Below are positions 19,780 through 28,497 of a stretch of 64,000 nucleotides of DNA, one piece after another; position 1 is the stretch's first letter, and each line of letters starts with the position of its first letter. The DNA is from an uncultured Roseibium sp. (GTDB lineage Bacteria; Pseudomonadota; Alphaproteobacteria; Rhizobiales; Stappiaceae): assembly GCF_947494555.1 (NCBI RefSeq), contig NZ_CANLVF010000002.1, forward strand, positions 620,001 through 684,000. The letters are read 5' to 3'. The position numbers and the translations under genes were made by a program. Below the pieces are notes generated by a model. The model did not search any database and had not been told where the DNA came from. It saw only the letters and a list, made by a program, of their open reading frames with translations.

Positions 19780-20703
19780 ATGAATAGCTTCGATTGGAAC
19801 GCAATACGCGCGTTTTTGTGTGTTGTCGAAAACGGAAGTCTGAGTGGGGCTGCCAGGGAACTCAACGTCTCTCAACCGACATTGGGCAGGCAAATAACCC
19901 GACTTGAAGATCAACTCGAACTACGATTGTTTGACCGGCGGCAAACCGGCTTCGAACTCACCGACCAAGGAACACGCCTCGTTGCAGAGGCTCAGTCCTT
20001 GGCCCGCAGCGCGTCGAACTTCGCCCGTGCTGCCGATCTTGAGAAAGCAACCGCACCTCTTCACGTTTGCAAGATCACGCTGGGAGAATGGGGGCTGCAC
20101 TTCCTGTCCGGTAAAACCGAAGAGATCCTGTCGGACCTCAAGGGCGTCCGGGTCGAGCTCTATGCTGACGATGCGTTCTGGGACCTCAGCAGGAATGCTG
20201 CAGATATCGCGATCGGCAACCGCGAGCCCAGACACTCGCACCTGATCGCACAGAAACTGGGTGACAGGAATTTCTTTGTCTACGCCTCCGAACGGTACCT
20301 TCGCTTACACCCTGAAGCGCACGACCCCAACACCTGGACGGCTCAATCCTGGGCAGGATATTGCGGCTCACGGGCACGTCTGAAGTCTGCGCAGGTTCTC
20401 AACAACCTACTGAACGGAAACGACTGCCGGTTTTCGGTGAACAGTTCCGTTGCCTTGTTGAACCTGCTGACGTCAGGCCAGGCGATGGGCGTGTTGCCTG
20501 ACTGGATCGGAGAGCATGAAGGTCTGGTTCGCCTCTCAAAAGAGCCGCTGGCCCAAAATACGTCCTGGCTGAGCTTTCACGAGCGGTTGAGAATTCACCC
20601 GCAACTATCCGAAGTGAAACGCAGAATTATCAAGGTTTTCAAGGATCGCTATAAACTGACCGATCTGGATTTACAGGCACATCTGAATGGAGAACGCCTC
20701 TAG
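19780..20703 (+). CDS. LysR-family transcriptional regulator
   Basis: A 307-residue protein with an N-terminal winged helix (FLCVVENGSLSGAARELNVSQPTLGRQITRLEDQLELRLFDR), the standard LysR signature. A substrate-binding domain covers residues ~90-295. No Shine-Dalgarno precedes the ATG, and the upstream 30 bp are AT-rich with an inverted repeat, so translation may be leaderless or weak. No divergent neighbour gene exists: rsmA lies upstream on the same strand and gmk converges. The target is therefore unknown. It sits between rsmA and gmk, where the rest of the cluster is housekeeping. Confidence 0.93.
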   Translation: MNSFDWNAIRAFLCVVENGSLSGAARELNVSQPTLGRQITRLEDQLELRLFDRRQTGFELTDQGTRLVAEAQSLARSASNFARAADLEKATAPLHVCKITLGEWGLHFLSGKTEEILSDLKGVRVELYADDAFWDLSRNAADIAIGNREPRHSHLIAQKLGDRNFFVYASERYLRLHPEAHDPNTWTAQSWAGYCGSRARLKSAQVLNNLLNGNDCRFSVNSSVALLNLLTSGQAMGVLPDWIGEHEGLVRLSKEPLAQNTSWLSFHERLRIHPQLSEVKRRIIKVFKDRYKLTDLDLQAHLNGERL

Positions 20704-20721
20704 ACCGCTTTTTTTCCATGG

Positions 20722-21417
20722 TCAGTCTGAGTTGCCCAACTCGTTTTCCAGATCGTCAACCATGCCCTGGATAAGCGGACCGATTTTCGGAGACCGGAAC
20801 TGCTTCAAGCGCTCGGCTTTCAGTATCGCTCGAACATTCTCATAGGCGCGCTCAAGGTCATCGTTGACGACAACGTAGTCGTATTCTGACCAATGCCGCA
20901 TTTCGCCCACCGCCGTTTTCATACGCTTGGCAATGATTTCATCTGCGTCTTCTGCCCGCCGGAACAGGCGCGATTTCATTTCAGCGATAGAAGGCGGCAA
21001 AATGAAAATCGAGACCACGTCGGAACGCATCTTTTCGTAAAGCTGGAACGTGCCCTGGATGTCGATATCGAAAAGTATGTCGCGACCATTTTCGATAGCA
21101 TTCTCTACCGGCCCTCTGGGCGTTGCGTAATAGTTTCCGTGAACCTCCGCCCATTCCAGAAGTTCGTCGTGCTTATGCATCTGCTCGAAACGTTTCGGAT
21201 CCAGAAATTTGTAGTGAACCCCGTCGACTTCGCTGGAACGCCGTGGCCGCGTCGTGACCGAAATGGAAAGCTCGAGATTGTCTTCCTTGTCCAACAACAG
21301 ACGGGCGATGGTCGATTTTCCGGCCCCTGAGGGAGACGACAACACCAGCATCAAACCCCGGCGCTGCTGATCGGCCTGATCTGCGCTGACAGTTGTTCCG
21401 GCTGGTGCATCGGACAT
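20722..21417 (-). CDS. gmk: Guanylate kinase
   Basis: A 231-residue protein with Walker A LVLSSPSGAGKSTIARLLL, the GMP-binding region SVTTRPRRSSEVDGVHYKF, and DILFDIDIQGTFQLYEKM. It phosphorylates GMP to GDP. ATG 21417 has GGAG 8 nt upstream, located within the yicC stop region; a GTG at 21426 overlapping the yicC stop (GTGA) is the alternative. The N terminus carries a Ser/Ala/Gln-rich extension of about 20 residues before the kinase core. It is downstream of yicC in the usual yicC-gmk pair. Confidence 0.97.
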   Translation of the reverse strand: MSDAPAGTTVSADQADQQRRGLMLVLSSPSGAGKSTIARLLLDKEDNLELSISVTTRPRRSSEVDGVHYKFLDPKRFEQMHKHDELLEWAEVHGNYYATPRGPVENAIENGRDILFDIDIQGTFQLYEKMRSDVVSIFILPPSIAEMKSRLFRRAEDADEIIAKRMKTAVGEMRHWSEYDYVVVNDDLERAYENVRAILKAERLKQFRSPKIGPLIQGMVDDLENELGNSD

Positions 21418-21422
21418 CGGAT

Positions 21423-22316
21423 TCACTCCAGGTTCTGTATCTGCTCACGCATTTGATCAATAACAGCTTTCAAGTCCAGTCCAATTGCGGTCAGTTCCAC
21501 GTCATTGGACTTTGAACACAGGGTATTGGCTTCCCTGTTGAACTCCTGCGCCAGGAAGTCGAGCCGGCGTCCGATCGCACCGCCGCTGTTCATCAGGTCC
21601 CGCACGGCCGCGACATGTGCATGCAAGCGATCCAGCTCTTCGCGGATGTCGGCTTTTGTCGCCAGGAATACAGCTTCCTGATGCAATCGTTGCGGATCAA
21701 GTTGTCCATCAGAAACATCCAGCAGATCGCTGACCTGCTTTTTCAACCGCGCCTTTATTGCCTCGGGCATACGGGCCGGAAGATGCTCCGCGGCCTCAGT
21801 CAAAGCAGCGATCCTGTCAATCTGCCCGGTGACGACGTCACTTATGGCCTGCCCCTCCGTATGCCGCATGTCGATCAGGTCGATAAGTGCGGCGTCCAGC
21901 GTTGTGAGCAATGCGGCATGGAGCGCGGCCTGGAATTCTTCGTCGTCGTCGGGTTCCTTCAGTTCGAAGACACCCTTTTGCGACAAGATGCCATCCAGCG
22001 AGGGCGGCGTCAGGTCCGGAACCCTTTGCTTCAGAAGCTCGATGGTGGACAGGACGGCGTCCAGGGCAGATTCGTTCACCTGAAGCTGCTGTTCGGACTG
22101 GTCTCTTTGCATTGCAAGACCGATGGACACATTTCCGCGTCTTAGAACTTTCCCGCAACGTTCTCTGATCTGAGGTTCGAGCGTTTCTAGTCCTGTTGGA
22201 ATACGGATGCGCAGGTCGAGCGACTTTCCGTTGACAGACCTCAATTCCCAGGTCCATCGGACCGGCCCGCTCTCACCGAGGGACCGCGCAAACCCTGTCA
22301 TGCTGGCAAGTGCCAT
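21423..22316 (-). CDS. yicC: YicC family endoribonuclease
   Basis: A 297-residue protein starting MALASMTGFARSLGE, the conserved YicC N terminus. The C-terminal DUF1732 part shows IGRRLDFLAQEFNREANTLCSKSNDVELTAIGLDLKAVIDQMREQIQN. YicC proteins are RNases involved in small-RNA and mRNA turnover in E. coli. It lies directly upstream of gmk, which it contacts within a few bases, and downstream of mltG on the same strand, so the mltG-yicC-gmk genes may be cotranscribed. Confidence 0.95.
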   Translation of the reverse strand: MALASMTGFARSLGESGPVRWTWELRSVNGKSLDLRIRIPTGLETLEPQIRERCGKVLRRGNVSIGLAMQRDQSEQQLQVNESALDAVLSTIELLKQRVPDLTPPSLDGILSQKGVFELKEPDDDEEFQAALHAALLTTLDAALIDLIDMRHTEGQAISDVVTGQIDRIAALTEAAEHLPARMPEAIKARLKKQVSDLLDVSDGQLDPQRLHQEAVFLATKADIREELDRLHAHVAAVRDLMNSGGAIGRRLDFLAQEFNREANTLCSKSNDVELTAIGLDLKAVIDQMREQIQNLE

Positions 22317-22385
22317 GTGCCCCTCCGGAAGTTCACCGGGCCGTGCCTCTATCAGGTCTATCGGCTTCGTCGTGATTGACGCCGG

Positions 22386-23516
22386 TCAATTGGATGTCGC
22401 CGGTTGCGTTTCCTGCGGCTCTTCGGCCTGCCGCCGCTGGCGCTCGATCTGACGCCACTTGCGAACATTTTCCTGATGCTGCTCGTAGGTCTCGGCAAAT
22501 ACGTGACCACCTGTTCCGTCCGCGACAAAGAAAAGATCCTGTGTTCGCGACGGATTGGCAACGGCCTCCATTGCTGCGCGGCCGGGATTGCCGATGGGTC
22601 CGGGAGGCAGTCCATCTATCTGATAGGTGTTGTATTTGTTTTCAGCATTTATCTCGGATTGCTTGATGCCGGAGCGGTCCTTCAGCCAGGCTTCACCGCC
22701 ATACAGACCATAGAGAATGGTCGGATCCGACTGTAGGCGCATGTTCTTGTTCAACCGATTGACAAAAACACCCGCAACGCGAGGCCGTTCATCGGCGAGC
22801 GCTGTTTCCTTTTCAACGATAGATGCCAAAACGACCAGTTCTTCCGGCGTCGCCACCGGAAGACCGTCCGTACGTCGTTCCCAGATTTCAGCCAGCAGGC
22901 GTCCCTGCGCTTTTTTCATCTGCTCAAGAACATCCTGGCGATTTGTGCCACGTGCAAAAGTGTATGTCTGCGGCAGCAGGTCGCCTTCTTCCGGCACTTC
23001 CGTGATCTCACCGACAAGAATCGGATGTTCGCGCACGCGGGCAATGATCTGCGCCGTGGTCCACCCTTCCGGAATGGTTACGGAATGCGTGACCGCGTTG
23101 CCTTCAACGAGGTCTTTCATGATCTCATGCATGGATACGCCCGGCGCGAAGGCATATTCGCCTGCTTTGAGATCCGTTGCGTTCTTGTAGAACCGGATCC
23201 CCAGATTGAAGACCCATTCATCGAACAAGCTGTCGTTGATAACGCCTCTACCGGCGAGCCGGTTGGTTATTCCCGAAAGCCCCGAGCCGGAAGCGATCAC
23301 AACGGTCGCATCTTCGGTCAACGGACCCGGCTCCTCGAACTTCTGCTTTCCGAAATAAAGCGCACTGCCGACAGCTGCCAGTCCGAATACCGCAAGCGTG
23401 ATTATCAAGTTGCTCAATATCACAAGGGGATTGCGCACATGCCTGGAGCGCTGCGGCGGTGCCGGCGCCGGTTCAGGTTGCAGAGCCTCACGCGGGCTTT
23501 TCGGCTTTATGCGCAT
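22386..23516 (-). CDS. mltG: Endolytic murein transglycosylase MltG
   Basis: A 376-residue protein with a cytoplasmic Pro-rich N terminus, one membrane span (about residues 33-55, ILSNLIITLAVFGLAAVGSALYFG), then a periplasmic LysM-like part and the YceG/MltG catalytic domain. The catalytic Glu is in LASIVEKETALADERP, and MRLQSDPTILYGLYG and YNTYQIDGLPPGPIGNPG are family motifs. MltG cleaves nascent peptidoglycan glycan strands and so sets their length. The C terminus carries a Gln/Arg-rich tail. It lies downstream of fabF, separated by 123 bp with a hairpin. Confidence 0.96.
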   Translation of the reverse strand: MRIKPKSPREALQPEPAPAPPQRSRHVRNPLVILSNLIITLAVFGLAAVGSALYFGKQKFEEPGPLTEDATVVIASGSGLSGITNRLAGRGVINDSLFDEWVFNLGIRFYKNATDLKAGEYAFAPGVSMHEIMKDLVEGNAVTHSVTIPEGWTTAQIIARVREHPILVGEITEVPEEGDLLPQTYTFARGTNRQDVLEQMKKAQGRLLAEIWERRTDGLPVATPEELVVLASIVEKETALADERPRVAGVFVNRLNKNMRLQSDPTILYGLYGGEAWLKDRSGIKQSEINAENKYNTYQIDGLPPGPIGNPGRAAMEAVANPSRTQDLFFVADGTGGHVFAETYEQHQENVRKWRQIERQRRQAEEPQETQPATSN

Positions 23517-23584
23517 ATCGGGTCACACCTCCAAGATTGAGCCCGGAAACTTGACTTGGGCTCAAGCGGACCAGTTTTCAAAAT

Positions 23585-23633
23585 CAATTTCTCAAGCCGG
23601 GTGTCAAGAATCAGACCGGCCTGAGAGAATTTG
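23585..23633 (-). terminator. Hairpin between fabF and mltG
   Basis: A near-complementary pair of arms, 23585-23600 and 23616-23633 (about 14 pairs with small mismatches, GC-rich at the apex), with a 15-nt loop. It is followed on the minus strand by ATTTTG. It could be a weak terminator or an attenuator that lowers mltG expression relative to fabF. Confidence 0.5.
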
Positions 23634-23639
23634 AAAGGG

Positions 23640-24905
23640 TTATGCGGCAACTTTACGGAAAACGAGAGACGCATTTGTTCCGCCGAAGCCAAATGAGTTC
23701 GACAAGGCCACATTCACGTCCAGTGTTTTCGGTGTGTGCGGAACCAGGTCGATCTCAGTCTCAACGGACGGATTGTCCAGATTGATTGTGGGAGGCGCCA
23801 TGCCGTCCCGAATGGCAAGAACCGAGAAGATCGCCTCGACTGCTCCCGCAGCCCCCAACAGATGGCCGATCGAGGACTTAGTCGAGGACATGGTCAGGTT
23901 CGCGGCGTGGTCTCCGGCAAGCCTTGCCACGGCGCCGAGTTCAATTTCGTCACCGAGCGGTGTCGAAGTTCCATGCGCGTTGACGTAGTCGATCTCGGCA
24001 GGGGTGATATTTGCACGCTTCAGAGCCGCTTCCATGCATCTGTAAGCGCCGTCGCCATCCGACGACGGTGCCGTTATGTGGTGAGCATCTCCGGAAAGCC
24101 CATATCCGATGACTTCCGCATAGATCCTGGCACCGCGCTGCACGGCGTGCTCGTACTCTTCCAGCACCACGACACCTGCGCCCTCGCCCATGACAAAGCC
24201 ATCCCGGGCAACGTCATAGGGGCGCGACCCTTTTTCGGGCGCATCGTTGAAACCGGTCGACAAGGCACGGCAAGCAGCAAAACCGGCGATGGCGAGACGA
24301 CAAACCGGAGATTCGGCACCGCCAGCAACCATGACATCGGCGTCGCCGAAGGCAATCAGACGGGACGCGTCTCCAATTGCGTGCGCACCAGTCGAGCATG
24401 CGGTCACGACCGCATGGTTCGGACCCTTGAGGCCGTGACGAATGGAAACGTATCCACCGGCCAGATTGATCAGCCGGCCCGGGATGAAGAACGGGCTGAT
24501 GCGCCTCGGACCTTTCTCGGCAAGAAGATGTGCCCCCTGCTCGATGCCCTGAAGACCGCCAATACCGGAACCGATCAAAACACCGGAGCGCGCCTGCTGT
24601 TCGTAAGTTTCGGCCTTGAAGCCGGAATCAGCCATTGCCTGATCGGCAGCAGCCATGGCGTAGACGATGAAGTCGTCGACCTTGCGCTGTTCCTTGACGT
24701 CCATCCAGTCATCCGGATTGAACGCTCCTTCCTCGTCCGCGTCGCGCGGTATCTGGCAGGCAATCTGGCATGCCAGATCGTCAACCTTGAAGTTCGCGAC
24801 CTTGTTGGCCCCGCTCTTGCCCTCGAGGATCCTCTTCCAAGTGACATCGACGTTACCGCCCAGCGGCGACACCATGCCCAACCCAGTTACGACAACTCGC
24901 CTCAT
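23640..24905 (-). CDS. fabF: 3-oxoacyl-ACP synthase II
   Basis: A 421-residue condensing enzyme. It extends acyl-ACP with malonyl-ACP in fatty acid synthesis. The nucleophile Cys170 is in VVTACSTGAHAIG, and the catalytic histidines are in VNAHGTSTPLGD and SSIGHLLGAAGA. The C terminus SNSFGFGGTNASLVFR is typical. It is the last gene of the fabD-fabG-acpP-fabF run on the minus strand, separated from acpP by 83 bp with a strong hairpin. Confidence 0.98.
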   Translation of the reverse strand: MRRVVVTGLGMVSPLGGNVDVTWKRILEGKSGANKVANFKVDDLACQIACQIPRDADEEGAFNPDDWMDVKEQRKVDDFIVYAMAAADQAMADSGFKAETYEQQARSGVLIGSGIGGLQGIEQGAHLLAEKGPRRISPFFIPGRLINLAGGYVSIRHGLKGPNHAVVTACSTGAHAIGDASRLIAFGDADVMVAGGAESPVCRLAIAGFAACRALSTGFNDAPEKGSRPYDVARDGFVMGEGAGVVVLEEYEHAVQRGARIYAEVIGYGLSGDAHHITAPSSDGDGAYRCMEAALKRANITPAEIDYVNAHGTSTPLGDEIELGAVARLAGDHAANLTMSSTKSSIGHLLGAAGAVEAIFSVLAIRDGMAPPTINLDNPSVETEIDLVPHTPKTLDVNVALSNSFGFGGTNASLVFRKVAA

Positions 24906-24926
24906 ACACCTGCACTTACGTTTGAA

Positions 24927-24955
24927 GGGCCAGGCGGGGCATTCCCCGCCGGCCC
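24927..24955 (-). other. GC-rich hairpin between acpP and fabF
   Basis: GGCGGGG / CCCCGCC with a 4-nt loop, extended by GGGCC / GGCCC across a single bulged base, gives a stem of about 12 pairs. There is no U-tract on either strand, so it is unlikely to be a full terminator. It may protect the acpP 3' end or attenuate read-through to fabF. Confidence 0.6.
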
Positions 24956-24988
24956 GGTCTTTTGTCAGAATTCAAGAAGGGATGACCC

Positions 24989-25222
24989 TTACTTGTTTGC
25001 TTCCAGAAACTTCACGGCATCGCCAACGGTGAGAATGGTCTCTGCTGCAGTGTCTGGAATTTCAACGCCGAATTCTTCTTCAAATGCCATGACCAACTCA
25101 ACGGTGTCGAGGCTGTCAGCGCCCAGATCGTCGATGAAGCTTGCGCCTTCCACAACCTTCTCCGCATCGACACCGAGGTGCTCGACAACGATTTTTTTCA
25201 CCCGATCCGCGATATCGCTCAT
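24989..25222 (-). CDS. acpP: Acyl carrier protein
   Basis: A 77-residue acidic protein, the standard size. The phosphopantetheine attachment Ser37 is in [21 protein letters not shown]. It carries growing acyl chains for fatty acid, lipid A and phospholipid synthesis. It lies between fabG and fabF as in most proteobacteria. The 243 bp upstream, before fabG ends, may hold its own promoter, consistent with the high demand for AcpP. Confidence 0.99.
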   Translation of the reverse strand: MSDIADRVKKIVVEHLGVDAEKVVEGASFIDDLGADSLDTVELVMAFEEEFGVEIPDTAAETILTVGDAVKFLEANK

Positions 25223-25465
25223 CTTTTACTTCCTTATTTTTCGTCTATTCATCTATCGCGAAACTGCCCCTGCCCGATCTCAAAGCGGCGGTGCCAACTC
25301 GCGGTGTTGAAGATGTCGGCGCGTCGCTGTACCGGAACACCAGTCTTTGCGACGCAATTCGTTACAATCGGCGGGTTGGTAACACACTTTGTTGACCATT
25401 ACCAGCCAGTCCCGACCGCTTGCAAACGGCCCGGATTTTTTTTGCCTACTCGGCAAAATTTCCTT

Positions 25466-26203
25466 TTAAATCATGGCCATGCCGCCATTGACGTGCAACG
25501 TTTGACCCGTGATGTAAGCGGCCTCGTTGCTCGCAAGATAGAGCGCGGCAGAAGCAATCTCCCCGGACGTGCCCAAACGGCCAGCCGGAACGCTCGCCAA
25601 AATTGATTCTTTTTGCTTTTCGTTGAGCGCATCGGTCATGGCCGTTTCGATGAAGCCGGGAGCGATCGTGTTGACAGTGATGTTCCGGCTGGCCACTTCG
25701 CGCGCGAGCGACTTGTACATACCGATCATACCGGCTTTGGCTGCGGCATAGTTGACCTGGCCGGGATTGCCGGTCACGCCAACGACAGATGTGATGCCGA
25801 CGATGCGTCCCGAGCGGCGCTTCATCATGCCTTTGATTGCAGCGCGGCAAAGGCGAAACCCCGAACTCAGGTTGACTTCAAGGACCTGATCCCATTCTTC
25901 GTCTTTCATGCGCATGAATATATTGTCACGCGTGATGCCGGCGTTGTTCACGAGAATGTCGACGGAGCCCATTTTTTCTTCGGCCGCCGGCAAAAGAGCA
26001 TCCACGGCCGCGCGATCAGACAGGTTCGCAGGCGTTGCAAAGGCACGCTCACCGAGGTCTGCGGCAAGGGCCTCCAATTTTTCCGCACGTGTTCCAGAAA
26101 GGGAAACGGTGGCTCCCTGTGCATGCAGTGCGCGGGCGATCGCTTCGCCGATTCCGCCTGTCGCACCGGTGACGAGCGCGTTTTTCCCATCCAAGCTGAA
26201 CAT
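25466..26203 (-). CDS. fabG: 3-oxoacyl-ACP reductase
   Basis: A 245-residue SDR enzyme that reduces 3-oxoacyl-ACP with NADPH. The nucleotide-binding motif is ALVTGATGGIGEAIA, the catalytic Ser is near GITSVVG, and the YxxxK pair is in QVNYAAAKAGM. The C terminus QTLHVNGGMAMI is typical. ATG 26203, opening MFSLDGKNALVTG, was chosen because an AGGA stands 6 nt upstream; seven extra residues are possible in the longer frame. It is part of the fab cluster. Confidence 0.97.
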   Translation of the reverse strand: MFSLDGKNALVTGATGGIGEAIARALHAQGATVSLSGTRAEKLEALAADLGERAFATPANLSDRAAVDALLPAAEEKMGSVDILVNNAGITRDNIFMRMKDEEWDQVLEVNLSSGFRLCRAAIKGMMKRRSGRIVGITSVVGVTGNPGQVNYAAAKAGMIGMYKSLAREVASRNITVNTIAPGFIETAMTDALNEKQKESILASVPAGRLGTSGEIASAALYLASNEAAYITGQTLHVNGGMAMI

Positions 26204-26269
26204 TTGGGGTCCTTCCCTGATCAATTTCTACCCGAGAACGGGTTTGTTTTTTACCTGGTCGTCCGGGTT

Positions 26270-27214
26270 TCAGCCGCCAATCTTGTCCAAAAGGGCGTCA
26301 ATGTCTTCCGGAGTGTTCACGGCAAGCCCTGTCGCTTCCTTATGGATACGCCTGACCATTCCTGTGAGGACCTTGCCTGTTCCAACCTCTACAAAGGTCT
26401 CGATACCATTGCCAGCGAGCCAGCTGATGCTTTCGCGCCAACGAACCGTCCCGGTAACCTGTTCGACAAGTTTGGACCGGATCTCCGCCGGATCCGTAAT
26501 TGGCGCGGCCAGCACATTGGCAACAAGCGGCACCACAGGCGATCTGATATCCGCGCTCGCCAGCGCTTCGGACATGGCATCGGCGGCAGGTGCCATCAAT
26601 GCACAGTGGAATGGTGCACTGACCGGCAGCATCACGGCGCGCCGTGCGCCTTTTGCCTTGGCAATCTCAACCGCGCGTTCGACAGCGGCAAGGTGTCCCG
26701 ATACAACGACCTGCCCAGGCGCGTTGTCATTGGCTGCCTGGCACACCTCTCCTTGCGCGGCTTCCTGTGCAACTTCGGCTACCACATCAAAATCCAGCCC
26801 CAGAAGGGCCGCCATCGCGCCGGCGCCCACCGGAACGGCGTTCTGCATGGCATCACCGCGCACACGCAACAGCCGGGCGGTTGTCGCGATATCCAGGCTG
26901 CCGGCGGCGGCAAGCGCAGAATATTCTCCCAGAGAGTGCCCAGCCACATAGGCAGCGGCCGAATTCAACGCGAGCCCCTTGGCTTCGAGCACACGCATTG
27001 TGGCAAGGCTGACGGCCATTAACGCGGGCTGCGCATTCGCTGTCAGGGTCAAGACCTCTTCGGGTCCGTCCCACATCACTTCAGAGAGTTTTTGTCCGAG
27101 CGCTTCGTCTACTTCCTCAAATACGGCTTTTGCTTCCGGAAAGGCATCGGCAAGACCTTTGCCCATTCCGACGGACTGGCTGCCTTGGCCGGGAAATGTG
27201 AATGCTATGGTCAT
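26270..27214 (-). CDS. fabD: Malonyl-CoA-ACP transacylase
   Basis: A 314-residue protein that transfers malonyl from CoA to ACP. The N-terminal FTFPGQGSQSVGMG, the nucleophile Ser94 in AGHSLGEYSAL, and the catalytic His in SAPFHCALM are present. FVEVGTGKVLTGMVRRI near the C terminus is also typical. ATG 27214 has GGAGG upstream. It is the first gene of the fabD-fabG-acpP-fabF run. Confidence 0.98.
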   Translation of the reverse strand: MTIAFTFPGQGSQSVGMGKGLADAFPEAKAVFEEVDEALGQKLSEVMWDGPEEVLTLTANAQPALMAVSLATMRVLEAKGLALNSAAAYVAGHSLGEYSALAAAGSLDIATTARLLRVRGDAMQNAVPVGAGAMAALLGLDFDVVAEVAQEAAQGEVCQAANDNAPGQVVVSGHLAAVERAVEIAKAKGARRAVMLPVSAPFHCALMAPAADAMSEALASADIRSPVVPLVANVLAAPITDPAEIRSKLVEQVTGTVRWRESISWLAGNGIETFVEVGTGKVLTGMVRRIHKEATGLAVNTPEDIDALLDKIGG

Positions 27215-27601
27215 TTGGGAACGCCTCCTTGAAACGTGCGCAGGGCCGGCTTCTACAAAAGAAGCAAACTGTCGGCTTTTGGAAGAAAGCGAAGTGTCGG
27301 CCCGGCAGCGCCAACTACGAACTTGGCGCGAGCCTATGATACGCTCTTGCCTGCGCTGTCAAGGCCCATAAGCCACTCTCATCCTGGAATCGAGCTCTTT
27401 TTGCCATAAATTCCGCCTTAAAAGCATATTGGAAATCAGCAGAAGACCCATTTTGCCCGACCAGCCGATTTTGTTTCCAGATGAGCTCTGTCGCGTTCTG
27501 CCGCGACCAAGTCTTTCAACCCTGGGTTTTTCTCATTGACACCCTACTCGCGGAAAAATAGCTTCTAGCAAAAATTGACAGTGTAATTTGGGGCAGGCTT
27601 T
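27215..27601. other. Divergent intergenic region fabD / VPLPA-CTERM gene
   Basis: 387 bp with no credible gene. It must hold the fabD promoter (minus strand) and that of the exported protein at 27602. I saw no strong palindrome or terminator. Confidence 0.4.
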
Positions 27602-28147
27602 ATGACGCACTTCATTTGCAGAATTCTATCCATAGCTGTTTTCGCGATTTTTGCAGTCGTGGCATCACACTCAGCGCATGCGGTCACGTATGATTTCAAT
27701 TTCACCTTTATCAACAAGGATATACATGGTGGCGGTACGGTGACCGGCCTCGTTCGCGGATTGACCGAGGGCAGGTCGAGCGCAACCAGCGTGGAAGTTC
27801 TCACCAACAGCGACAATTTCGGAATTAACAGCTATTCACTTCCCTTTATCAGCAATTGGGACGTCGAAAACGGAGAAATCACGTTTGTCGATTTTGTCTC
27901 CCGGAGTGACAACGTCACCGACCTCGTTGGTGGATGCTGCATTCTGCATTTCTTCTTCTTTCCTGACGGTGGAGATGCGGAAGGTATTCTGAGAGACCCG
28001 AGCGTTTTCTCCGGCTCCACTTCTGGCGATTTCGGTCTCAAATTCACTCCCGTCCCACTCACACCGGTCCCAATTCCTGCCAGCGGATTGCTTTTGATGG
28101 CAGCAATTGCGGGCGTAGCGGGGCATCGGCGCTGGAAGCAGGCGTAG
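27602..28147 (+). CDS. VPLPA-CTERM sorting-domain protein
   Basis: A 181-residue protein with an N-terminal signal peptide (ILSIAVFAIFAVVASHSAHA). A beta-rich middle part follows. At the C terminus, VPIPASGLLLMAAIAGVAG is followed by HRRWKQA. This tripartite ending (VPxPA motif, membrane span, basic tail) is the signature recognised by exosortase-type enzymes in VPLPA-CTERM systems. The protein is therefore expected to be processed and released to or attached at the cell surface. No exosortase gene is in the window. The gene is set between fabD and rpsF, which are close neighbours in many relatives, so it is probably a later insertion. Confidence 0.8.
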   Translation: MTHFICRILSIAVFAIFAVVASHSAHAVTYDFNFTFINKDIHGGGTVTGLVRGLTEGRSSATSVEVLTNSDNFGINSYSLPFISNWDVENGEITFVDFVSRSDNVTDLVGGCCILHFFFFPDGGDAEGILRDPSVFSGSTSGDFGLKFTPVPLTPVPIPASGLLLMAAIAGVAGHRRWKQA

Positions 28148-28497
28148 CGCTAAACACGCATCACTGTGGGTTGGAACCCGCCCTACGCTCCGGCGATCAG
28201 GGCTTCAACCTCAAGGAGTGCGCCCGTGTCCTCAGCAGTGATGAGGACAATTACCGGCGATATTTTGCTTCCGGAGGTTATCCACCGCGCTTTCGACTTG
28301 CATTTCCCCCAAAACGGAGTATAGAGCGCGCTTCATCCGGGATTTGGCCGGGGGCTGAAAGGAAGGGCGTTTGCCAGGATCTTTGAAAGATCCGACTTCC
28401 CGTGTTCCCGCTCTCGTTAGAACTCTCGTGCCTTTCCGGGGCTACGAGGAGGCTCCGCGCCGATCCCGCGTTGTCAACACGAAGAAAGGCTATCTTT
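28148..28497. other. Leader region of the rpsF-rpsR-rplI operon
   Basis: 350 bp with no convincing gene. It includes a 7-bp hairpin TGTCCTC / GAGGACA near 28228-28250 and the small complementary pair GGATCTTTGAAAGATCC near 28377-28393. A promoter and a regulatory RNA leader for ribosomal protein S6/S18 are likely here; other bacteria have an S6:S18-binding leader, but I could not match its consensus with certainty. Confidence 0.35.

Noticed and set aside
23736-25310. 524-residue open frame on the plus strand across fabF and acpP
   Set aside because: It is antisense to two clearly identified genes and its translation has no resemblance to a protein family.
25613-27022. 469-residue open frame on the plus strand across fabG and fabD
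   Set aside because: It is a shadow of the fab genes; no family-like sequence.
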